Assembly (NCBI GenBank): GCA_937880075.1
Contig: CALFLM010000046.1
Location: 1-52,247, forward strand
Length of the DNA: 52,247 nucleotides
Source: an uncultured Romboutsia sp.
Lineage (GTDB): Bacteria; Bacillota; Clostridia; Peptostreptococcales; Peptostreptococcaceae
Reading direction: 5' to 3'
In this document: positions 9,051 to 17,707 of the stretch, piece after piece
Layout: each line of letters opens with the position of its first letter
Numbering within the stretch: position 1 is the stretch's first letter
Notes under the pieces: model-generated
What the model saw: only the letters and a program-made list of their open reading frames with translations
The model's database searches: none
What the model was told of the DNA's origin: nothing
Program-made: the position numbers and the translations under genes

Positions 9051-9160
9051 ATTATGATTTCTCCTTTTGTTGTATTAAATTTTTTATAATATAATATTGA
9101 TTATAACGTTGCTATAGATATATAGCAAGTAAAAAAAATAATAACATAAAAAATGTCGAA

Positions 9161-9200
9161 AAAGTATGAATAAAAATGAATCAATATGAATAAATGTGAA
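9161..9200 (+). repeat. Four 10-bp direct repeats in a divergent intergenic region
   Basis: Units AAAGTATGAA, TAAAAATGAA, TCAATATGAA and TAAATGTGAA are adjacent, with TGAA recurring at 9167, 9177, 9187 and 9197. The gap 9051-9408 separates the MFS gene from the XRE-type regulator. It also holds two AGTACAA copies (about 9251 and 9260) and two AAATAGTTTA copies (9265 and 9281). No other gene is visible in the gap. Confidence 0.6.
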
Positions 9201-9408
9201 AAGAATGTTAAAAATGAACAATAAAAAACAAATTATTCAAAAAAAAAACAAGTACAATAAGTACAAATAGTTTATACTTAAAATAGTTTACATCTAAAGA
9301 AGATCGACTAATTTAATAAAGCGGTATTTATTAGGATAAGGCTTTAATTATTAGAAATAATATATAATAATCCCTTAAAATAAAATAAATTGATGGAGGT
9401 TGGAGTAA

Positions 9409-10917
9409 TTGAAAAATATTACATTCGGGAAATTATTAGAAAAATTATTACATTTATCTAATCAGAAAAAAAGTGCACTTGCTAAGGTATTAGGATATGA
9501 TGTTTCTTATATAAGTAAGTGGATAACTGGAAAGAATCTACCTACTCAAAAGAGCATATCAGATGTTTGTAAAATAACTTCTGAGTTTATAGTTGATTCT
9601 TTGAATATGTCCAATATGCAAGAATTGAAAGATTATTTTGAAATAGATGAGGATTTAGAAAGTAATAGTGTTTTAGCACAGTATCTAGAACGAAGTTTAA
9701 AGGAAGCATATATGTATACGGCTGAAAAGAGTATACCTAATTTATATAAAAAAACACATTCTGAAGATAGCTATAATAGTATGACACATATAAATCCAAG
9801 GCTTAGAAAACAGTACTTATCAAAAGATACAAATTTATTTATGAGTAACTCTGATAAATTAGACTTAATAATAAGTGCAGATTTATATAAATTAAATAAT
9901 AGTGATAAAATGGCAATAGCTGATATGAAAAAGGATTTAATGTCAGTAAATACGTCACACGATATTAGGGTTAGACTTTTAATGGGATTTGATAGAAATG
10001 ATTTGGATATAATATTTAATACTATAATGATTATTAACATGATAACTACATATCCTGAAATAAACTTTGAAATATTTAATTGTGAAGTTGATTCTAATGC
10101 AATTATATCTGTGATAAAAGACAGGATATTTCATGCTGCAATATATACAAAAGATAGACGATGTTTATTTACAAATATGTCAAAAGATAAGCATATAGTA
10201 GATGAAATTTATTATAGTTTAGAAGATATATTAAAAAATCAGGCAAAACCTATAATTGAGGTGAAATCAGCGCTAGATATCATAAGAAAAAGGTCATATC
10301 TTCAGTATATTATGGGTCAAGATTTAAGATGGTTAATAGGTCATATGAATGAGCTTTTTATGCCTTATGATTTATTTGAAGAGGTATCAAAGTCTATATT
10401 TGGAGATGATAAAGAAATTTTAGATGAATTAAAAAAAATAAATATGCTCCTACAAAATGTTATATATAAATCGAAGTTAAAGGTATTAATTTACGAATTA
10501 GATATAAGAAAGTACATTTCAGTAGGGAATCTTAATTTCTTTAATATACCTGTAAAATTAACTTTTGAACAAAGAGAAAGACATATAAATTATATTAAAA
10601 AGATAATAGAAGAATATGACAATGTTGAAATTAAATTAATAGATGGAGATTTTGTAGAAGCATTTAAAGATACTCAAGATCCTTCGATATATTTATCGAA
10701 AACTTTAAAAATGATGAGTATTAATCCTAGAGAAGGTCATAATGATTACGCAATTATAAAAGATAATGAGTTTAAGAATATATGTGATGAGTTTTTTGAA
10801 ATTCTTTGGAACAAAGATAGTGAGATAGTAGTAAGCAATAAAATTGAAATGTTAGAGAGAATAGAAAAAACACTGACATGCACAAAAATTATAAATGAAA
10901 GCTTAAAATCGGAATAA
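9409..10917 (+). CDS. XRE-type HTH regulator with large unknown C-terminal domain
   Basis: This encodes 502 residues from a TTG start with GGAGGT 8 bases upstream. The N-terminus (about 6-60) is a Cro/CI-type helix-turn-helix: the stretch KSALAKVLGYDVSYISKWIT followed by GKNLPTQKSISDVCKI matches helices 2-4 of the XRE fold. The remaining 430 residues have no domain I recognise. They are soluble, mixed alpha/beta, rich in Asp, Lys and Ile, and could be a ligand- or signal-binding part. The gene is divergent from the MFS carrier and precedes the symporter and amidohydrolase, so it is likely a local regulator of those genes. Its operator may be the 10-bp repeat array at 9161-9200, which is inference. 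Confidence 0.8.
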   Translation: MKNITFGKLLEKLLHLSNQKKSALAKVLGYDVSYISKWITGKNLPTQKSISDVCKITSEFIVDSLNMSNMQELKDYFEIDEDLESNSVLAQYLERSLKEAYMYTAEKSIPNLYKKTHSEDSYNSMTHINPRLRKQYLSKDTNLFMSNSDKLDLIISADLYKLNNSDKMAIADMKKDLMSVNTSHDIRVRLLMGFDRNDLDIIFNTIMIINMITTYPEINFEIFNCEVDSNAIISVIKDRIFHAAIYTKDRRCLFTNMSKDKHIVDEIYYSLEDILKNQAKPIIEVKSALDIIRKRSYLQYIMGQDLRWLIGHMNELFMPYDLFEEVSKSIFGDDKEILDELKKINMLLQNVIYKSKLKVLIYELDIRKYISVGNLNFFNIPVKLTFEQRERHINYIKKIIEEYDNVEIKLIDGDFVEAFKDTQDPSIYLSKTLKMMSINPREGHNDYAIIKDNEFKNICDEFFEILWNKDSEIVVSNKIEMLERIEKTLTCTKIINESLKSE

Positions 10918-10984
10918 TAATAATGAATTTTTCAAAAAAAATAGAATTTATTGAAATGGAGAAAAAAACCAGTGAAATGATGCA

Positions 10985-11012
10985 TTGACTTAAGTTATAA
11001 AAAATTGATAAT
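10985..11012 (+). promoter_or_regulatory. Sigma-A-type promoter of the symporter gene
   Basis: TTGACT (10985-10990), 16 bases, GATAAT (11007-11012). It ends 46 bases before the ATG at 11059. It argues against the longer open frame that would begin inside it at 11005. Confidence 0.5.
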
Positions 11013-11058
11013 CTTATACCGTGCTAAACATAAAAATTTTAAGAAAAGGAGAGAGGAT

Positions 11059-12423
11059 ATGCACGATATATTATTACAAGTAGAACATTTAATAACAAAA
11101 GTATCTGATGCAATATGGCCAGTATTCTTACCATTTATATTAGTGGTTGGGGCTATAATGGCTGTAAGGTCAATTGTTATAATACAGAAAAAGGCTACAG
11201 AGCCAGCTAAATTAAATATGAAAAATGTTATAGGTCCAGCTTCTATATCACTAGGAGCTATGATAGGTACAGGAGCTATAATAGGAGTTTTAGGAGCGTT
11301 ATCAAAACTATCAGCAAATGGACAAGCAAATATAGAAGCTATGGCTATATGGGCTTTAATAGGTTCGTTAATAATGCTTCCAGTTTCTTATTCAGAAACA
11401 TTAAACTCTAAAATAATGGGGAAAACACCAAAAGAATATATAGGGGATTTAATAAATCCTAAATTAGGTATTTTATATGCAGTATGTTTCGTAGCTTTAG
11501 CAGTATTTGGATTTGGTGGATTCCAATTTAGTGGAATAGACTCAGTTGCAGCAACTATAATGAACAATAAGTTTGGAGTAGAGTTATCATTAGTTCAAAG
11601 ATACTTATTTATAGTTGTTCCGGTTATATTAATAGTAGGTGCATTAGTTTTATCTAAAAAGCATGAATTGTTTATGGGTGCTATGACTTATATGATAGGT
11701 ACAGCTGTATTAGGATACTTCATATTCTTTACAATATTTGTTGTTAAGACTTATGATTATATACCAACATTCTTCCAAAGTATGATAGAAGGAATGAAAA
11801 ACCCAGTAAATGCTATGATGGGTGTACCACTAGGACTTATATTAGGTATGCAAAAAGTTATACAAACAGCAGAAACTGGACTTGGAGCACTTGCAATGGC
11901 AGCTCAAGAATCAGATTCAAAGCCAAGAGAAGCAGCAATGATATCTTTAATACCAACAGCAGTAACAATATTCGTTTCTATAGTTGTAACTTCATATATA
12001 GCTTCTTATGGAGTAGAAGTTGGAACTTTATCATTATTAAATGCTGATGGAACAGCAGCTGATACTGTAACTAGATTAGGTGGATACTTCAATACTGCAG
12101 AATATGTAGTAGGAATATTTGGATTAGTAGTTTTAAGTGCATTTACAGTATTATCAGCTTTAACTACAATACTTGGATCTTTCTACTATACAACAAAATT
12201 ATTTAAAAATAATTCTGCAAATAAGAATATAGCAATATACTTAGTTTTAATAATAGCTGCAGGAACATTAGCTGTATTTGGAGCAAATGTTGTATTTGAA
12301 GCAGTTGATTTACTATTATTTGTTCTTTCTGGAATAAATGTATCTGCATTAGCAATATTTACATTTAAGCATTGGGAAGTTTACAAGTTAAATAACAAAG
12401 AAGAAAAGAAGAGTGTTGCATAA
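11059..12423 (+). CDS. Alanine/glycine:cation symporter family protein (AGCS)
   Basis: This encodes 454 residues. ATG at 11059 follows AAAGGAGAGAGG; an 18-codon upstream extension overlaps the promoter and is unlikely to be translated. About ten or eleven membrane helices are visible. AGCS landmarks include GAMIGTGAIIGVLGAL early, GFGGFQFSGIDSVA in the middle and QTAETGLGALAMAAQES in the second half. The family imports alanine, glycine or related small amino acids with Na+ or H+. The amidohydrolase gene follows after 95 bases. Together they suggest uptake and hydrolysis of an amino-acid amide or derivative, which is inference. The family is clear, the substrate is not. Confidence 0.87.
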   Translation: MHDILLQVEHLITKVSDAIWPVFLPFILVVGAIMAVRSIVIIQKKATEPAKLNMKNVIGPASISLGAMIGTGAIIGVLGALSKLSANGQANIEAMAIWALIGSLIMLPVSYSETLNSKIMGKTPKEYIGDLINPKLGILYAVCFVALAVFGFGGFQFSGIDSVAATIMNNKFGVELSLVQRYLFIVVPVILIVGALVLSKKHELFMGAMTYMIGTAVLGYFIFFTIFVVKTYDYIPTFFQSMIEGMKNPVNAMMGVPLGLILGMQKVIQTAETGLGALAMAAQESDSKPREAAMISLIPTAVTIFVSIVVTSYIASYGVEVGTLSLLNADGTAADTVTRLGGYFNTAEYVVGIFGLVVLSAFTVLSALTTILGSFYYTTKLFKNNSANKNIAIYLVLIIAAGTLAVFGANVVFEAVDLLLFVLSGINVSALAIFTFKHWEVYKLNNKEEKKSVA

Positions 12424-12518
12424 TAAAGAAAAATGTTGCATAATAAATATAACTTTTTAGACTTAAAAGGTTTAAGTACTAATTAAAAAATTATTGATTT
12501 GAATGGAGATGATTCCAA

Positions 12519-14150
12519 ATGGCTAAAAAACTTTATTTTAATGGTAATGTGATAACTGTTAATAACAAAGAAGAAGTAGTAGAAGCAGTTGCTATCGAAA
12601 ATGGTAAAATTATAAAAGTAGGAACTAATGAGGAAATACTTAATTTAAAAGATAATGATACTGAGGCTGTAGACCTAGAAGGTAAAACAGTATTACCTGG
12701 ATTTATAGATCCTCATGGACACGTAGTTGCTACAGCTCAAACATTAATGATAGTTACTCTTGGTGATGTTACTTCAAAAGAGGAACTTCTAGAAAGGCTG
12801 AAGAAAGAATTAAAAGAAAACCCTCCTCAAGGAGATAAATGGTTAATAGGATTTGGATATGATAATACAAAATTTGAAGATGGACAACATCCTACTAAAT
12901 TTGATTTAGATACAGTAAGTACAGAAATTCCTATAACAGTATCTCATGCTTCTGGACATTTAGCTTGTGTAAACTCTAAAGCATTAGAACTATATGGATA
13001 TTCTGGAGAAGATTATGTAGTTCCAGAAGGTGGAGTTGTAAGAACAGTATCTCCTGACTCTAAAGAAGCAAACGGAGTTTTAGAAGAAAATGCTATATTA
13101 GATAGTGAAAAAAAGAAAGTTGTAATATCTCCAGGATTTGAAGATGTTTTAAGAGCAGTTGAAAGAGTTCAAAAGTTATATGCATCATTAGGTATAACAA
13201 CAACTCAAGATGCTTCAGTTGAATTAGCTAACGGATATACTCATATATTAGATGCTTGTGCTAATTCTGGGAAATTAATTATAGATATAGTAGGACTTGC
13301 AACTCAACCTGTTACAACTCAATTAATGAATGATGAAGGAACTCCTAAGAGAGAGTACAAAAACCACTATAAATTAGCAGGTGCTAAAACTTGGTTAGAT
13401 GGGTCACCTCAAGGATTTACTGCTTGGTTAAGTGAGCCTTATTATAAAATACCTGAAGGAATGCCAGAAGGATATTGTGGATATGGAACTCAAACAGATG
13501 AAGTTGTAACTCAATACTATGTTGATTGTATAAATAGAAATCTACAAGTTCATACTCATGTAAATGGAGATGAAGCTTGTGAGCAATTTTTAAGATGTTA
13601 TGAAAAAGCTGTTGAAATAACAGGACATGGTACTGAATTAAGACCAGTTATGGTTCACTGCCAAGCTTTAAGATATGACCAATTAGATAGAGTTAAAGCA
13701 TTAGGTGCGGTACCTACATTCTTTAATGACCATGTAAGATTCTGGGGAGATTTACATCATGATGAAGTATTTGGACCTGAAAGAGCTCAAAACATATCTC
13801 CAATGGGATGGGCTTTAGAAAAAGGAATAAGATTTACTATACATCAAGATCCACCAGTAAAATTACCTAATCAAATATTAGCAATGCATAATGCTGTTAA
13901 TAGAAAAACTGAATCAGGTAGAGTATTAGGAGAGCATCAAAGAATATCAGTTATGGAAGCTATAAAAGCAGTTACTATAAATGGTGCTTATCAATACTTT
14001 GAAGAAGATACAAAAGGGTCTATAGAAGAAGGAAAGCTTGCGGATTTAGTAATACTTGATAAAAATCCATTAGCAATAGATAAAGAAGAGATAGAAAATA
14101 TAAAAGTTTTAGAAACTATAAAAGAAGGAAACACAATATTTAAAGCGTAA
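12519..14150 (+). CDS. YtcJ-like metal-dependent amidohydrolase (Amidohydro_3)
   Basis: This encodes 543 residues, ATG with GGAGATG upstream. It has the two-part fold of the family. An N-terminal beta sandwich carries KLYFNGNVITVNNKEEVVEA, and a TIM barrel begins at the metal motif DPHGHVVATAQ (about residues 66-76). Further likely metal ligands are in VHTHVNGDEACEQF and HCQAL, and FTIHQDPPVKLPNQ carries a late conserved His/Asp pair. The sandwich closes with GSIEEGKLADLVILDKNPL. Relatives hydrolyse amides, formamides or similar bonds, and most have unknown substrates. No signal peptide is present, so it acts in the cytoplasm, probably on a compound brought in by the symporter upstream. A bidirectional terminator follows. 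Confidence 0.88.
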   Translation: MAKKLYFNGNVITVNNKEEVVEAVAIENGKIIKVGTNEEILNLKDNDTEAVDLEGKTVLPGFIDPHGHVVATAQTLMIVTLGDVTSKEELLERLKKELKENPPQGDKWLIGFGYDNTKFEDGQHPTKFDLDTVSTEIPITVSHASGHLACVNSKALELYGYSGEDYVVPEGGVVRTVSPDSKEANGVLEENAILDSEKKKVVISPGFEDVLRAVERVQKLYASLGITTTQDASVELANGYTHILDACANSGKLIIDIVGLATQPVTTQLMNDEGTPKREYKNHYKLAGAKTWLDGSPQGFTAWLSEPYYKIPEGMPEGYCGYGTQTDEVVTQYYVDCINRNLQVHTHVNGDEACEQFLRCYEKAVEITGHGTELRPVMVHCQALRYDQLDRVKALGAVPTFFNDHVRFWGDLHHDEVFGPERAQNISPMGWALEKGIRFTIHQDPPVKLPNQILAMHNAVNRKTESGRVLGEHQRISVMEAIKAVTINGAYQYFEEDTKGSIEEGKLADLVILDKNPLAIDKEEIENIKVLETIKEGNTIFKA

Positions 14151-14198
14151 GCAAAATATAAATTTTAAAGTATTTTAAAATTTATATATTATAAATAC

Positions 14199-14232
14199 AA
14201 TGCCTCAAATGATTTATATTATTTGAGGCATT
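14199..14232. terminator. Bidirectional terminator
   Basis: AATGCCTCAAAT (14199-14210) pairs with ATTTGAGGCATT (14221-14232) between the convergent genes ending at 14150 and 14236. Confidence 0.85.
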
Positions 14233-14235
14233 AAT

Positions 14236-14634
14236 TTATTTATCGCTAGGAACTAGTATATATTCACCAGCTTTAACATTATATGAGCTTGATATGATAT
14301 CTTGGTTTTCTTTGTATACTACTTTTCTAAAAACTTCTATATCATCAATATTATTATTATATAATTGGATTATAGAATCTAAAGTTTCACCAGGTTGTAT
14401 TAGATGCTCTTGAAATACTCTATTTTTCATTACAGAGTTGTATGAAGTTTTATATGATTTTTCTGATATATTAGAAAAGAAAGATACATTATCAACTAAA
14501 TAATTAAAAGTATTATCCAGATAAGTTATATAATTATAAACGCTATCTTTTATTATATCACCTGGTGATTTATTATTATCTACAGATGGTCCAATAAATG
14601 ATAATATAATAAGAAATAATAAAAAATATTTCAT
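14236..14634 (-). CDS. Secreted LysM-like protein
   Basis: This encodes 132 residues, ATG behind AGGAGGTGA. A hydrophobic N-terminus (MKYFLLFLIILSFIGPSVD) acts as signal peptide or anchor. A 60-residue linker follows. The C-terminal 50 residues look like one LysM domain: EHLIQPGETLDSIIQLYNNN, then a polar stretch, then VKAGEYILVPSDK. LysM binds peptidoglycan N-acetylglucosamine. The layout of short TM plus one LysM resembles YneA-type division inhibitors, but no LexA gene or SOS box is visible, so that link is not claimed. It is divergent from the asnS leader. Confidence 0.7.
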   Translation of the reverse strand: MKYFLLFLIILSFIGPSVDNNKSPGDIIKDSVYNYITYLDNTFNYLVDNVSFFSNISEKSYKTSYNSVMKNRVFQEHLIQPGETLDSIIQLYNNNIDDIEVFRKVVYKENQDIISSSYNVKAGEYILVPSDK

Positions 14635-14689
14635 AAAGTCACCTCCTATAAGGTATTATTAATAAATAAGAGGTTTTTTAAACAATATG

Positions 14690-14718
14690 TTGACTTAAAA
14701 TTTACAAGTTGGTATAAT
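14690..14718 (+). promoter_or_regulatory. Promoter of the asnS leader
   Basis: TTGACT (14690-14695), 17 bases, TATAAT (14713-14718). This is a near-consensus sigma-A promoter just before the T-box leader. Confidence 0.8.
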
Positions 14719-14744
14719 ATTTTTATTAATTGAAATAATATTAA

Positions 14745-15008
14745 AATAAAGGCTATGAAAAGAAGAGTAAGTATATTATGTAGTAACAGCGAGTTAGGGA
14801 AGGTGTGAGCCTAATACGAAGATTATACTGAAGAACATCTTGGAGCTTCTAACTGAAATCATAAGAGAGTAGGCTTAGACGGTGTGTCCCGTTATAGACT
14901 ATAAGCAATGCTTACTAAGAGGTCAATTTTATTGGCAATTAGGGTGGTACCGCGAAAGTAACAGTCTTTCGTCCCTTTGTGTTATATGGGATGAAGGGCT
15001 TTTTTTAT
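14745..15008 (+). ncRNA. T-box leader, specifier AAC (Asn)
   Basis: This is a tRNA-sensing riboswitch. Stem I shows the conserved AGCGAG and GGTGTGAGCC elements (about 14787-14812). The specifier region GGAGCTTCTAACTGAA places AAC, an Asn codon, at 14851-14853. The T-box sequence AGGGTGGTACCGCG is at 14941-14954. A terminator follows, built on GTCCCTT / AAGGGC and a run of seven T (about 14971-15008). In the family model, uncharged tRNA-Asn pairs with the specifier and the TGGT bulge, favours the antiterminator and allows read-through into asnS. The specifier and the downstream gene agree. The rest of the gap to 15132 holds only the ribosome-binding site. Confidence 0.93.
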
Positions 15009-15132
15009 ACAAAAAAGTTAGTAGTGCTTTGATAGATGTATTTTAATGTATTATTAGTAAAAAGTATGAATCGAATTTCCATATAAAAATTATTAAATTA
15101 TATAAATTGAAATAATAGAAGGAGGAAATAAT

Positions 15133-16533
15133 ATGCAAGAAAAATTTGTAACAATCAAAGAATTATACAGAAACAAAGAAGAATACATAGGAAAAACTGT
15201 AAAAGTGGCTGGATGGATAAGAACATCTAGAGCTTCTAAAAACTTTGGATTCGTAGAATTAAATGACGGAAGTTTCTTTAAAAATATGCAAATAGTTTTA
15301 TCTGACGAAAAATTAGAAAATTTTAAAGATATAACTAAACTGCCAATAAGTTCATCAATACTTGTTGAAGGTGAATTAGTATCTACAGAAGGTGCGAAAC
15401 AACCTGTTGAAATACAAGCAACTAACATAATATTAGAAGGTGAGTCAGATAGCTCATACCCACTACAAAAGAAAAGACATACATTAGAGTATTTAAGAAC
15501 AATAGCTCACTTAAGACCAAGAAGTAACACTTTCTCAGCTGTATTTAGAGTAAGATCTCTAACAGCTTACGCTATACACAAGTTCTTCCAAGATAGAAAC
15601 TTTGTATATTCTCACTCTCCAATAATAACTGGAAGTGACTGTGAAGGTGCAGGGGAAATGTTTAGATTAACTACTATGGATTTAAACAATATTCCTAAAA
15701 CTGAAGAAGGAGATGTAGATTACTCTAAAGATTTCTTTGGAAAAGAAGCTAACTTAACAGTTAGTGGTCAGTTGAATGCTGAAATAATGGCACTTGCATT
15801 TAGAAATGTTTATACATTCGGACCAACATTTAGAGCAGAAAACTCTAACACAGTTAAACATGCATCTGAGTTCTGGATGGTAGAGCCAGAAATAGCTTTT
15901 GCAGATTTAGAAGATAACATGGAATTAGCTGAAGATATGATAAAATATATCATAAACTATGTAATGGAAAATGCTCCAGAAGAAATGGAATTTTTCAACA
16001 ATTTTGTTGACAAAGGATTAATAGAAAGATTAACAAAAGTTGTAAATTCTGAATTTAAGAGATTACCATACACAGAGGCTATAGAATTATTACAAAAATC
16101 AGGACATAAGTTTGAGTTTCCAGTTGAGTGGGGATGCGATCTTCAAACTGAGCACGAAAGATATCTAACAGAAGAAATAATAAAAGGACCGGTTTTTGTA
16201 ACTGATTATCCAAAAGATATAAAGGCTTTCTACATGAGATTAAATCCAGATGGAAAAACTGTTAGAGCTACAGACTTATTAGTTCCTGGTATAGGAGAAA
16301 TAATAGGTGGATCTCAAAGAGAAGAAAGATACGATGTATTACTAGATAGAATAAAAGAATTAGGATTAAATGAAGAAGATTATTGGTGGTATTTAGAACT
16401 TAGAAAGTTCGGTACTGCTACACATTCTGGTTTCGGTTTAGGATTTGAAAGAATGTTAATGTACTTAACAGGAATGCAAAATATAAGAGACGTTATACCA
16501 TTCCCAAGAACTCCTAAAAATGCTGAATTCTAA
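15133..16533 (+). CDS. asnS: Asparaginyl-tRNA synthetase
   Basis: This encodes 466 residues, close to the usual length, with GGAGGAAATAAT before the ATG. The protein charges tRNA-Asn in the cytoplasm. The N-terminal OB-fold anticodon-binding domain (about 18-115) contains VKVAGWIRTSRASKNFGFVE. The class II catalytic core shows motif 2 (FGPTFRAENSNT, then EFWMVEPEIAF) and motif 3 (GFGLGFERMLMYLTG). The Asn rather than Asp identity follows from the AsnS-type wording of the core and from the AAC specifier of the T-box directly upstream. It is a single-gene unit closed by the terminator at 16589-16622. Confidence 0.97.
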   Translation: MQEKFVTIKELYRNKEEYIGKTVKVAGWIRTSRASKNFGFVELNDGSFFKNMQIVLSDEKLENFKDITKLPISSSILVEGELVSTEGAKQPVEIQATNIILEGESDSSYPLQKKRHTLEYLRTIAHLRPRSNTFSAVFRVRSLTAYAIHKFFQDRNFVYSHSPIITGSDCEGAGEMFRLTTMDLNNIPKTEEGDVDYSKDFFGKEANLTVSGQLNAEIMALAFRNVYTFGPTFRAENSNTVKHASEFWMVEPEIAFADLEDNMELAEDMIKYIINYVMENAPEEMEFFNNFVDKGLIERLTKVVNSEFKRLPYTEAIELLQKSGHKFEFPVEWGCDLQTEHERYLTEEIIKGPVFVTDYPKDIKAFYMRLNPDGKTVRATDLLVPGIGEIIGGSQREERYDVLLDRIKELGLNEEDYWWYLELRKFGTATHSGFGLGFERMLMYLTGMQNIRDVIPFPRTPKNAEF

Positions 16534-16588
16534 TAATTAAATAGATTTATAAGAGTAACTCTATTAATATAAGACTTACTTTTGAAAC

Positions 16589-16622
16589 AAAACACATTGA
16601 TAAAATAGTCAATGTGTTTTTT
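16589..16622 (+). terminator. Terminator of asnS
   Basis: AAAACACATTGA (16589-16600) pairs with TCAATGTGTTTT (16609-16620), followed by more T. Confidence 0.85.
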
Positions 16623-16649
16623 AAGTATCAGGAAATTTAAAACTATAAT

Positions 16650-16693
16650 TTTGACAAAATTCTGACTCAATTATGACACAGTTTTGACACAAT
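16650..16693 (+). promoter_or_regulatory. Four tandem 11-bp TGAC repeats before an ABC importer operon
   Basis: Consecutive units TTTGACAAAAT, TCTGACTCAAT, TATGACACAGT and TTTGACACAAT put TGAC at 16652, 16663, 16674 and 16685. TATAAT lies at 16701-16706 just after the array. Alternatively, TTGACA in unit 4 and TATTAT at 16708-16713 (spacing 18) form a promoter. Read on the other strand the units give TGTCA every 11 bases, the spacing that OmpR/PhoB-family activators use. Confidence 0.6.
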
Positions 16694-16801
16694 TTTAATA
16701 TATAATGTATTATGATTACATATAATGACATCTATAATTAGCTTAATCTATTAAGTTAACTATTAGGTGATAGGAATCATAAAAGATTATAGGAGGTTGA
16801 A

Positions 16802-17707
16802 ATGAAAAAAATACTAGCATTAATTATGACATTATCAATGTTTGTAATGTCAGGATGTAGTTCTCAAACAGATAGAACTGTTACAGACAGAGAGGGTACA
16901 GAGGTAAATATACCGACAAAAATAGAAAAAATAATATCTACAGCACCTTCAAATACAGAGGTATTAATGGCGTTAGGTTTAGGAGATAAACTAGTTGCAA
17001 TAGATAAATATTCTACTGATATAGAAGGCGTAAATAAAGAATTACCACAAATAGATTTCTCAAATCCAGATGCAGAAACTATAATAGGTTTAGAACCAGA
17101 TATTATTATAGCATCAGGAGTTAATAAAACGGGTTCTGCAGAAGATCCATTTAAGGCAATAAGTGAAGCAGGTATACCAGTAGTTTATATACCAAGTAGT
17201 GACAGTATAGATGGAATATATAAAGATATAGAGTTTATTGCTGATGTTGTAAATGAAAAATCAAAAGGTGAAGAAATAATAAATGATATGAAATCACAAG
17301 TAGATGAAATAAAAGCTATAGGTGATACAATAACTGATAAGAAATCAGTATATTTTGAAATATCACCACCACCATACTTATCTAGTTTTGGGAAATCTAC
17401 TTTCTTAAATGAAATGATAGAAATAATTGGAGCAAAAAATATATTTGCAAATGAAGATGGATGGATATCTCCAACAGCAGAAACTATAATAGATGCAAAT
17501 CCAGATGTGATAATAACTAATGCTGGATATATGGATAATCCTACAGAGGAAATAAAATCTAGAGATGCTTGGGAAAATATAAATGCAATTAAAAATAATA
17601 AAGTTTACTTAGTAGATAATAATGCATCTTCACGTCCATCTCAAAATGCAGTTAAAGCGTTAAAAGAAATGGCTAAGGCTATATATCCAGAGTATTATGA
17701 AAAATAA
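16802..17707 (+). CDS. ABC importer substrate-binding lipoprotein (siderophore/heme/cobalamin type)
   Basis: This encodes 301 residues, ATG with AGGAGGTTGA upstream. A lipoprotein signal ends in FVMSGC, so Cys19 should carry the lipid and anchor the protein outside the membrane. The rest is a class III (TroA/BtuF/FepB-like) fold. The N-lobe starts with TVTDREGTEVNIPTKIEKII, with ETIIGLEPDIIIASG in the middle. A long helix joins the lobes (about 150-180) and a C-lobe follows. By family it captures an iron-siderophore, heme or vitamin B12. No cobalamin riboswitch or clear Fur box is visible upstream; instead there is the 11-bp repeat array. The permease start overlaps this gene by 11 bases. Confidence 0.88.
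   Translation: MKKILALIMTLSMFVMSGCSSQTDRTVTDREGTEVNIPTKIEKIISTAPSNTEVLMALGLGDKLVAIDKYSTDIEGVNKELPQIDFSNPDAETIIGLEPDIIIASGVNKTGSAEDPFKAISEAGIPVVYIPSSDSIDGIYKDIEFIADVVNEKSKGEEIINDMKSQVDEIKAIGDTITDKKSVYFEISPPPYLSSFGKSTFLNEMIEIIGAKNIFANEDGWISPTAETIIDANPDVIITNAGYMDNPTEEIKSRDAWENINAIKNNKVYLVDNNASSRPSQNAVKALKEMAKAIYPEYYEK

Noticed and set aside
11005..11058. Eighteen-codon N-terminal extension of the AGCS symporter
   Set aside because: It overlaps the -10 box of the promoter and has no ribosome-binding site, whereas ATG at 11059 has a strong one.
14236..14634. Assignment of the LysM protein as the SOS division inhibitor YneA
   Set aside because: Only the general layout agrees. No LexA gene or LexA box is visible, so I kept the neutral name.
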